A stretch of DNA of 19,671 nucleotides from contig DYSM01000019.1 of the NCBI GenBank assembly GCA_020718265.1, positions 1 through 19,671 on the forward strand, written 5' to 3'. The notes beneath the pieces are model-generated. The model was not told the DNA's origin, did no database searches, and worked only from the letters and a program-made list of their open reading frames with translations. Positions 15,001-19,671 of the stretch are shown piece after piece. Source of the DNA: Draconibacterium orientale (GTDB lineage Bacteria; Bacteroidota; Bacteroidia; Bacteroidales; JAADGE01). Positions within the stretch are counted from its first letter, which is position 1. Every line of letters begins with the position of its first letter. The position numbers were made by a program, and so were the translations under genes.

Positions 15001-17731
15001 CCAGATAAACCGTACCAAATGCCGGCAACGATGTTATTTTTAATTCTGAAAACGGGTCGAGTTCGGCATCGGAATAACCAAATTCGCTTTCTGCAAAAAC
15101 GTAATCTTCGCCGTAATTTGTTGTAACTGTATTATCTGAGGCTGTCGGTGCAGCGTTTGCTGTACCGGAAACGTTAATGTTCATAATGTAATTTCCTGAG
15201 CTGAAATCCATTCCGTCTGATACTTCAAAATTAAAGCTCACAGTTCCGGAAAATCCGATATCGGGCATGAAGCGGAACTTTGAACTCGTTATATCTGCAA
15301 TGGTAATTTCTTGACTTGCAACAACATCTTCGCCCGGCGTGTGATTTCCGGACGTATTGTTGTCCATGTACAAAATTCCGTCCAAAGGCAAGGTATTTAT
15401 ACGAAGTACAGACAACACATCGCCGGCGTCGGTATCGGAAAACGGAATGTCTGTAACCGAAAAAATAAAATCGGTTTCGAACGGAGTTGTTAGATATTTG
15501 TCGGTAGATGTCGGTGGATTGTTGGGATGTAAAACATTGATTGTCATTATATTGACGGGCAAGCTGAATCCAACACCATCACTAACGGAAAACGAAAATG
15601 TTGTGTATGGCGTGCCAAATCCGTTTGCTGCGGGTTTAAATTTAAGTTTTCCGGCATTAATATCTGAAATCAAAATGAGTTGGTTCGGTGCAATAAGTTC
15701 GCCTGCATCAATAGTTCCGTTGCTGTTGCTGTCTAAATAGAGTGAGCCGGTAAGCGGAATATCTACAACTTGAATTTGATAAAACGGGTCGCTCTCGGCG
15801 TCCGAGTAAGGAAAATCGATTTCGTCAAATGTGTAATCTGTATTTTCCGAACCTGTAATTGTATTATCTGCAGAAGTCGGCGTGGTATTTGCTGTAGATT
15901 TTACACCATAAACACCTGAATTTGTGTAAGTTAAACCGTCGTCCAAATAATTATACGAAGCATCGAAAGTTTGTATGCCTGTCCCGGTGCCCGTTGTCCA
16001 TGCGCCTGCGGTGTAGGTGCTTATATATGCGTCATTGGGGTTGAAAAGTGCGCCTTGCAGAGTATTTTCCCAATATAAAACTAAGCTAAATTGTGTTGTT
16101 CCGCTTGTTTTGGAAATATTCCACGATTGATTTACAACCGTGTTGTCCGAAATAGCACCGCCCGAAGTGCCGTTTGTGAGCAAATCAGGGAAAACGTTTA
16201 CCGTAAATAGGTCGGCAGCATAAGCTGTAATGGCGACAGGCGAGTATGAAACATCTGTTCCGATGTGAAAGGTGTTATAATCGGAAGCCGCAATATTGCA
16301 TTTTGCAACACCCGAACCGTCTGTAACAATGTAACTTATGGCGGAACCTTTATTGTCGGCACCGATTTGAATATCAAAATTTTCAATATATAATTTTCCC
16401 TGATATAAATTCAAACTGTCTGTAATAATAAGGTTTCGATCAAGCGTTACGCCGGACAGGTTTTTTATTGCCAAACCGCCATATTGTGCGCCCGGCATTA
16501 CGGAAAGCCCGGTGTTTTGTGCAAGCTCTCCGTTGAAAATCAAATTCATACCGAAATTATATTGAATCGCTCCGCCCGAAATACTTCCCGCAATTCCTGC
16601 AGGATGTGCCGAAATCAATACCGAACTGTTGGTAAAACTTAATTCGGAATTACTTAAGGTAATTTGATGTGTCCAACAGCCTAAAATGCCATTCACAATT
16701 ATCGTAATTGGCTGATTTGTTGAGGTTAGAAATAAATTCGTGCGCAGAGCTAACTTTTTTCCGGCTTCGACTCCCTCGAACGAATTTTCTGCATTTGACA
16801 CAAATTCAAATTCGATTGAATTCGGTCCGACGAGAAACGAAGTGTCGTGCATAAAGTTGATGCCTGTTTTACCTGTAGTGAATTTTATTTTTCCGCCGTC
16901 GGCAATTATCGAATCTCCTGTTACTTTTATTTGGTCAAATTCCGTTCCGGCGTAAACAAACTCACTCGTTTTATTTATGAATTTATTGAATGAAAATATC
17001 TTGTTCGACATTGAGTTGCTTGTTACCGTAACCGGATTTGCTGAGTTGTTGATAATATCTCCTAAGTTGTATCCGGAAAATCGAATATCAGGATTGTTGC
17101 TGATTATCAAGTATTTACTTAATTGAGAAAATGTCGTTATCGCCGCAACTAAACCGTCGCCAAACGGACTTTTGCCGCCGTTGTGGGCATACGTTGCACC
17201 GTCTTCAAACACAACCGACTGCTCACTCGCAGCTGCCGTGCCGAACGGGAAACCGGTGTAGCCGCTGTCTGCAGTAAATCGGCTGCCGGCATGGAACTGT
17301 ATTCCGTTCATCACATCAGATTCTAAGCTGTGGTCTGCTCCGGAAATAAAACTGATTCGCCCAAAAATATGTGCAACTTGCCCCACATAGACTTTGATTT
17401 TGTTGCTTGATGAAATTTGCATTTCCGAACCGGCTTCTAATTTTAGTTTTCCAAAATTCATCGTACTTACCGAAATTCCCGAAAACTGCACCAAAGTATT
17501 GTTCCGAACGATTATTCCGGCAAACGTTCCGCCGGTCGGAAGGCTCACATTGTTTGAGATTCCGTTTTCAAAAATCAATGTATCTGTGGGCAATAAAACA
17601 CTTTCCGTCCAATTTGAAATGTCGTCCCAATTTGAGGATGTGCCGAGCCAAAATACATTGCGCTGAGCATTTGCTTGAAAAACAAGCCCTAAGCACAAAA
17701 GTAGTAACGCGAAACGTAATTTTCGAACCAT
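12041..17731 (-). CDS. giant T9SS-secreted repeat adhesin with type B (gliding-motility) C-terminal domain
   Basis: The 1,896-residue product has a signal peptide (cleavage near ANAQ at residue 23). A beta-rich N-terminal region (about 24-610) starts with a Trp-rich VFWLGTSSNWDD motif. Nine tandem repeats of about 122 residues follow (about 618-1712), each opening PPTSAD or a variant. Then come one cadherin-like domain (about 1714-1805) and a C-terminal type B T9SS domain (about 1809-1896) with FSPNDDGKNDTW, NSWDGTRSGQALPAGVYYY and the terminal GAITLGR. Such domains direct export through T9SS and cell-surface or medium delivery. No enzyme motif is seen; adhesion or a surface filament is inferred from the architecture. 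The PorP/SprF-OmpA gene follows directly. I found no convincing promoter upstream. Confidence 0.93.
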   Translation of the reverse strand: MVRKLRFALLLLCLGLVFQANAQRNVFWLGTSSNWDDISNWTESVLLPTDTLIFENGISNNVSLPTGGTFAGIIVRNNTLVQFSGISVSTMNFGKLKLEAGSEMQISSSNKIKVYVGQVAHIFGRISFISGADHSLESDVMNGIQFHAGSRFTADSGYTGFPFGTAAASEQSVVFEDGATYAHNGGKSPFGDGLVAAITTFSQLSKYLIISNNPDIRFSGYNLGDIINNSANPVTVTSNSMSNKIFSFNKFINKTSEFVYAGTEFDQIKVTGDSIIADGGKIKFTTGKTGINFMHDTSFLVGPNSIEFEFVSNAENSFEGVEAGKKLALRTNLFLTSTNQPITIIVNGILGCWTHQITLSNSELSFTNSSVLISAHPAGIAGSISGGAIQYNFGMNLIFNGELAQNTGLSVMPGAQYGGLAIKNLSGVTLDRNLIITDSLNLYQGKLYIENFDIQIGADNKGSAISYIVTDGSGVAKCNIAASDYNTFHIGTDVSYSPVAITAYAADLFTVNVFPDLLTNGTSGGAISDNTVVNQSWNISKTSGTTQFSLVLYWENTLQGALFNPNDAYISTYTAGAWTTGTGTGIQTFDASYNYLDDGLTYTNSGVYGVKSTANTTPTSADNTITGSENTDYTFDEIDFPYSDAESDPFYQIQVVDIPLTGSLYLDSNSNGTIDAGELIAPNQLILISDINAGKLKFKPAANGFGTPYTTFSFSVSDGVGFSLPVNIMTINVLHPNNPPTSTDKYLTTPFETDFIFSVTDIPFSDTDAGDVLSVLRINTLPLDGILYMDNNTSGNHTPGEDVVASQEITIADITSSKFRFMPDIGFSGTVSFNFEVSDGMDFSSGNYIMNINVSGTANAAPTASDNTVTTNYGEDYVFAESEFGYSDAELDPFSELKITSLPAFGTVYLDSNTSGEYEAGEELATGIGISATTIQNGKLAYEPAAGYSGMFAFVFEVSDGTSYSSASYQMTINVLANVPPSSQDVNLNTNYQTLYTFSTSDFAYFDTETWQTLSAISFENMASNGLLFLDYNLSGTYSGSGEDIIALQSISISDISAGYLCYMPNVGFSGIDNLFFYVSDGTDFSTTANIAFMNVGVAANTPPTSADFWKTTNFETELVFAETDFPFTDTDAGATFTSVIFNTLPANGAVFMDLDDSGGYSGATEDIAVSQALSVSDIALGRLHYLPNIAFSGDDYIHFDVSDGTDYSAGNYIITITVSTPANTPPTSADNSVTMIYEYDFVFQTSDFPFADADAGDVLNSIKIKSLTSLGKLYLDANVSGSFDTGEEVALNQDILVSDISTGKFCYMHNYLTWGVDVFDFQVSDGTDYSITSNSLTININAPVNTPPTSADKTVTTAFETDYTFISTDFAYLDADNDALMEIVIESAPAIGILYKDLNANNIAEVSEIVISGNSVSPTELSSGVLKFQPEAGASVSPYSYFTFKVSDGTDFSPIKTITINVLAPINGQPSSADFSISTNFETEYVFSVSEFQFFDTDAADELTLLKITTLPTNGILYLDSDNSGTYNGTSENVILMQEIPSSDLAASRLRYSPNTDFSGSDLLRFGVSDGKEYGMFNYQVSINVGSPPINTPPTSANFTVNTIFETDYAFNQNEFTFSDFDTSDKLNSIKINSLPTNGKLYLDSDNSETISSGEEVTALQVIDTVPISKLRYSPNTGFSGTDFAFFEVSDGTNFSSENYQITIQVAAPTNTPPTAEYQEFTINSDILSGTVIGNLAASDTEGNEIEFAVLEGDTDIFEITPSGQISVLDASLLVEATEFLFKIKITDNGTPIGSSLFELKIIVQKAENQLIFTNYFSPNDDGKNDTWQIGGDLSQLRTFSVQIFDTNGKIVCESTGYDNSWDGTRSGQALPAGVYYYLIKNNATEYRGAITLGR
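12593..15883 (-). repeat. nine-copy coding tandem repeat (~366 bp, ~122 residues) in the giant adhesin
   Basis: Copies begin at near-constant intervals of about 366 bp, near 15883, 15513, 15145, 14783, 14414, 14047, 13685, 13316 and 12945 on the minus strand. Each unit has PPTSAD, an FPFSDTDAGD-like strand, a core near LPTNGxLYLD, a DxDNSGxxxxGE loop resembling EF-hand or dockerin calcium loops, a segment near ISDISxGKLxYxPNxxFSG, and FxVSDGTxFS. The protein repeats have diverged and DNA identity is modest, so expansion is not recent. The loop of the seventh copy is degenerate. Confidence 0.85.
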
Positions 17732-17835
17732 AATTTACATTAGATTTAAGATAACAGACATCGGTATCATTTTTTAAACCGCAGGTTGCCTTCATATTGA
17801 AATTCAAACTTTGGTGTTTAAGCATTGGCTTTAAA

Positions 17836-17881
17836 CAACTATTAAGACTGATTTTTAAGAAAATAGTTGCAAAAAAATCAG
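17836..17881. repeat. two interleaved inverted repeats upstream of the giant adhesin
   Basis: CAACTATT (17836-17843) pairs with AATAGTTG (17862-17869), and CTGATTTTT (17848-17856) pairs with AAAAATCAG (17873-17881). The arms alternate A-B-A'-B', so the hairpins exclude each other or form a pseudoknot. They lie in the 196-base gap between the miaA stop and the adhesin start on the same strand. The rest of the gap shows no clear promoter or terminator. Confidence 0.5.
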
Positions 17882-17927
17882 AAAAATATAGACAAATATC
17901 GTGCTATCCGTTTCTAAATTTTGGATT

Positions 17928-18830
17928 TTAGACGTGTTTTTTTACGAAATCGAAAATTTCCGAATTTTCCGGATGAAACCATGCAATTTCCGTGTCGCGC
18001 TTGAACCAAGTCATTTGGCGTTTGGCGTAGTGTCGCGAGTTGCGTTTGACTTGTCGCACGGCTTCGTAGAGCGTAATTTCGCCGTCGAAATAGGCAAATA
18101 ACTCCTTGTATCCCACAGTGTTTAGCGCATTCAAATGTTTGTGCGGATACAAAGTCCGAGCTTCGTGTTCCAAACCGGCGGCGAGCATGGCGTCCACGCG
18201 GGTATCAATGCGTGCGTAAAGCTCTTCGCGCGGGCGTTCGAGACCGATTTTTACGATGTTGAAATCGCGCTTTTTTTTTGGTTTTGTAAGAAAATCAGAA
18301 TATGGCTGTCCGGTTTGAAGTGTGATTTCGAGTGCTTTCAGGATGCGTTTTGGGTTTTGCAAATCAATGGTTTGGTAAGATTTCGAGTCTAAACGTTTTA
18401 ATTCAAAGCGCAGTGTTTCAACACCTTCTGTTTCAAGTTTTGCAATCAACATGTTCCGAATATCCATGTCAATTTCCGGCAAATCGTCTATGCCTTTGCA
18501 CACGGCATCAATGTACATGCCCGAACCGCCCACGAGAAGTGCGGTTTGTTTTTCGGAAAAAATGTCTTGCAAAAGTTCCAAAACCTCCAACTCGTACATG
18601 CCCGCGCTGTAATAATCGAACACGGATTTATTTTGAATAAAATGATGCTTAACCGATTGTAATTCAGCCTCTGACGGTACCGCCGTGCCGATACGCATTT
18701 CACGAAAAATCTGGCGCGAATCGCTTGAAATTATGTCCGTTTCCAGACCTTGTGCCAAGCGAATACTCAAATCGGTTTTGCCGATTCCCGTAGCTCCGAG
18801 TATGACGATGAGGGTGTTTTTCATTAGCAA
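17928..18830 (-). CDS. miaA: tRNA dimethylallyltransferase
   Basis: The 300-residue protein has the P-loop GATGIGKT (12-19), the family motif ISSDSRQIF (34-42), the LLVGGSGMYIDA segment and the C-terminal RQVKRNSRHYAKRQMTWF region. MiaA transfers a dimethylallyl group to N6 of A37 in tRNAs reading codons that start with U, the first step to ms2i6A. Length is normal. The frame opens with two close ATGs (18830 and 18824); the second gives the more typical MKNTLIVILGATG opening and could be the real start. It begins 17 bases after the DUF2442-HTH gene on the same strand, so it may be carried on that transcript. Confidence 0.96.
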   Translation of the reverse strand: MLMKNTLIVILGATGIGKTDLSIRLAQGLETDIISSDSRQIFREMRIGTAVPSEAELQSVKHHFIQNKSVFDYYSAGMYELEVLELLQDIFSEKQTALLVGGSGMYIDAVCKGIDDLPEIDMDIRNMLIAKLETEGVETLRFELKRLDSKSYQTIDLQNPKRILKALEITLQTGQPYSDFLTKPKKKRDFNIVKIGLERPREELYARIDTRVDAMLAAGLEHEARTLYPHKHLNALNTVGYKELFAYFDGEITLYEAVRQVKRNSRHYAKRQMTWFKRDTEIAWFHPENSEIFDFVKKHV

Positions 18831-18847
18831 AAGAGCGCGAATATTTG

Positions 18848-19369
18848 TTATTCTACATTGATTTTCAATTTCTTACCGAAACCGTTTTGCAGAATATCCC
18901 GAATCATAAGCAGTTCGATGTTCGATTTTTCATTTTCTAATTTTGTGATGTAATTTTCCGATATTCCGCTTTTTTTTGCCAATTGTTTCGTGGTTAAGCC
19001 CGATTTTATGCGTTCGTTTCGCAACAACATTCCAAAATTCTCAAACAATTTTTCAGGGTCAATTTTACTGTTTTGATAAAGCATAATCGGGTCTAATTCA
19101 AACGGAAATTCCTCTTCGTGTCCGTGCTCATTCAATAAATTTACCGAGATATTTTGCCATGACAGCGTTCCATTGTTGAGTTTAACTTTTTGAAAATCAG
19201 ATATTTCTAATAATTTGAATTCAATATCATTTTCTTTAACTTTCCAAATTTTGAATAATTCGGAAAAATCAATAATTCGGTATTCTTCGTTTGTAAACAA
19301 ACAAAAAATCTTAAAATCCTCAATTTTGTAAATCTCTTTAATTCTGACAACTTCCTTTTTTGTTTTCAT
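18848..19369 (-). CDS. DUF2442 domain fused to a Xre/Cro-type helix-turn-helix
   Basis: The 173-residue protein has a DUF2442-like N-terminal half (about residues 1-100), with FTNEEYRIIDFSELF, GTLSWQN and FELDPIMLYQNS. A classic HTH_3 domain follows (about 113-165), with LRNERIKSGLTTKQLAKKSG and ISENYITKLENEKS. The ATG overlaps the TGA of the upstream DUF4160 frame as ATGA, the usual sign of translational coupling. DUF2442 and DUF4160 genes are often neighbours and have been suspected of forming a toxin-antitoxin-like pair; that is not established here. The HTH suggests the protein binds DNA, perhaps its own promoter, where an 8-bp palindrome lies at 19632-19639. Confidence 0.88.
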   Translation of the reverse strand: MKTKKEVVRIKEIYKIEDFKIFCLFTNEEYRIIDFSELFKIWKVKENDIEFKLLEISDFQKVKLNNGTLSWQNISVNLLNEHGHEEEFPFELDPIMLYQNSKIDPEKLFENFGMLLRNERIKSGLTTKQLAKKSGISENYITKLENEKSNIELLMIRDILQNGFGKKLKINVE

Positions 19370-19599
19370 AAATTGGGATTTAAACGTTTAAAATTTTCAA
19401 ACAAAATGTGTTTATTCTCAGATGCCTACTTTATAACTTTTTTTCGTTGCTTGTTCGGAATTTTTCCTGAATACGTTTTTAATGTATCAATCTCTATAAG
19501 TTCTTCATATTCTGCATGTAATGCGTGAAAGTGCGGCGGCAGATGTTCGCGCGAATAGACATCAATTTTAGTTCCGTCAATGATTTTTAGCGTAGGCAT
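19366..19599 (-). pseudogene. DUF4160 gene interrupted by a single in-frame amber codon
   Basis: The frame opens MPTLKIIDGTKIDVYSREHL with the PPHFHA signature of DUF4160, and runs to SGKIPNKQRKKVIK. A TAG then falls at 19426-19428, where family members have Trp. Reading on in the same frame gives ASENKHILFENFKRLNPNL, a normal DUF4160 end, then TGA at 19366-19368 overlapping the next ATG as ATGA. So one G-to-A change (TGG to TAG) separates this from an intact 77-80 residue gene. An upstream ATG at 19608 is nearly at the transcription start, so I prefer 19599. TAG is an ordinary stop elsewhere in the window. Either the gene is freshly inactivated, the shorter product is used, or this is a base-call error. 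Confidence 0.82.
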
Positions 19600-19617
19600 T
19601 AAGCTCAATTTTTTTCA

Positions 19618-19625
19618 CAAATATA
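19618..19625 (-). promoter_or_regulatory. -7 box of the DUF4160-DUF2442-miaA unit
   Basis: On the minus strand TATATTTG matches TAnnTTTG exactly and would start transcription near 19611, about 12 bases before the ATG at 19599. A TTG lies upstream but with a 23-base spacer instead of 20. The palindrome TCCTAGGA (19632-19639) sits in that spacer and could be an operator for the HTH protein. Confidence 0.45.
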
Positions 19626-19671
19626 CAAAAATCCTAGGAGTATTTGTTCAATCCCGTCAAAAATTTCAGCG

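Noticed and set aside
14023..15126. Several open frames of 64-91 residues on both strands inside the adhesin gene
   Set aside because: They are out-of-frame shadows of the repetitive coding sequence; none has a recognisable domain and they recur at the repeat period.
12593..15883. CRISPR-like regular spacing
   Set aside because: The ~366-bp period is continuous coding sequence giving repeated protein domains, with no short identical repeats and spacers.
17913..17932. TCTAAA/TTTAGA hairpin as the miaA terminator
   Set aside because: The stem has only six AT-rich pairs, overlaps the stop codon and has no following T-run.
19426..19428. TAG used as a sense codon (recoded genome)
   Set aside because: Other genes here, such as those ending at 4580 and 6816, stop normally at TAG at the expected lengths.
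1..19671. tRNA, rRNA or riboswitch genes
   Set aside because: No cloverleaf T-loop, rRNA stretch or known aptamer core was found by eye on either strand; a covariance-model scan was not possible.

Overview
The window looks like a chromosomal segment of a member of the Bacteroidota. The evidence is a PorP/SprF-OmpA-type protein next to a 1,896-residue secreted protein with a gliding-motility/type IX secretion (T9SS) type B C-terminal domain, several signal-peptide proteins ending in AQ, AT-rich intergenic DNA, and promoter-like sites of the Bacteroidota form TTTG-N20-TAnnTTTG with very short leaders. No rRNA, tRNA, CRISPR or phage structural gene was seen. I cannot place it below phylum.

Layout. 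(1) 62-2888, minus strand: a probable three-gene operon of a membrane sensor-like hybrid kinase whose kinase core is degenerate but whose receiver domain is intact, a nitrilase/omega-amidase-type hydrolase, and a small unknown protein. (2) 3031-4580, plus: two exported proteins of unknown function, divergent from the pseudokinase. (3) 4582-5781, minus: an AAA ATPase of the DUF4143 type behind an intergenic region full of inverted repeats. (4) 5926-7697, minus: a membrane-anchored coiled-coil protein and, overlapping its stop by one base with a GTG start, a PLP-dependent ACC deaminase/D-cysteine desulfhydrase-like enzyme, served by a near-perfect promoter. (5) 7834-8427: a small graveyard of mobile DNA, with one copy of a 50-bp repeat whose inverted twin sits at position 1, a 208-bp MITE-like element with 12-bp terminal repeats and 8-bp target duplications, and a truncated PD-(D/E)XK transposase-like nuclease. 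(6) 8502-8744, minus: a DUF1858 CxxC protein. (7) 8846-10524, plus: RsmI and an exported leucine-rich-repeat protein. (8) 10525-17731, minus: the giant T9SS substrate followed by its PorP/SprF-like partner fused to an OmpA domain. (9) 17928-19608, minus: a DUF4160/DUF2442-HTH pair, with the DUF4160 gene broken by one amber codon, followed by MiaA.

How they fit. The clearest functional unit is the giant adhesin plus PorP-OmpA pair: a type B T9SS substrate with nine ~122-residue repeats, most carrying a calcium-loop-like insertion, and an outer-membrane protein that may hold it at the surface while gripping peptidoglycan. The points most worth follow-up are the kinase-dead hybrid sensor, the amber codon at the conserved Trp position of DUF4160 with an ATGA overlap to its partner, the MITE, and the 50-bp inverted repeat at the window edge.
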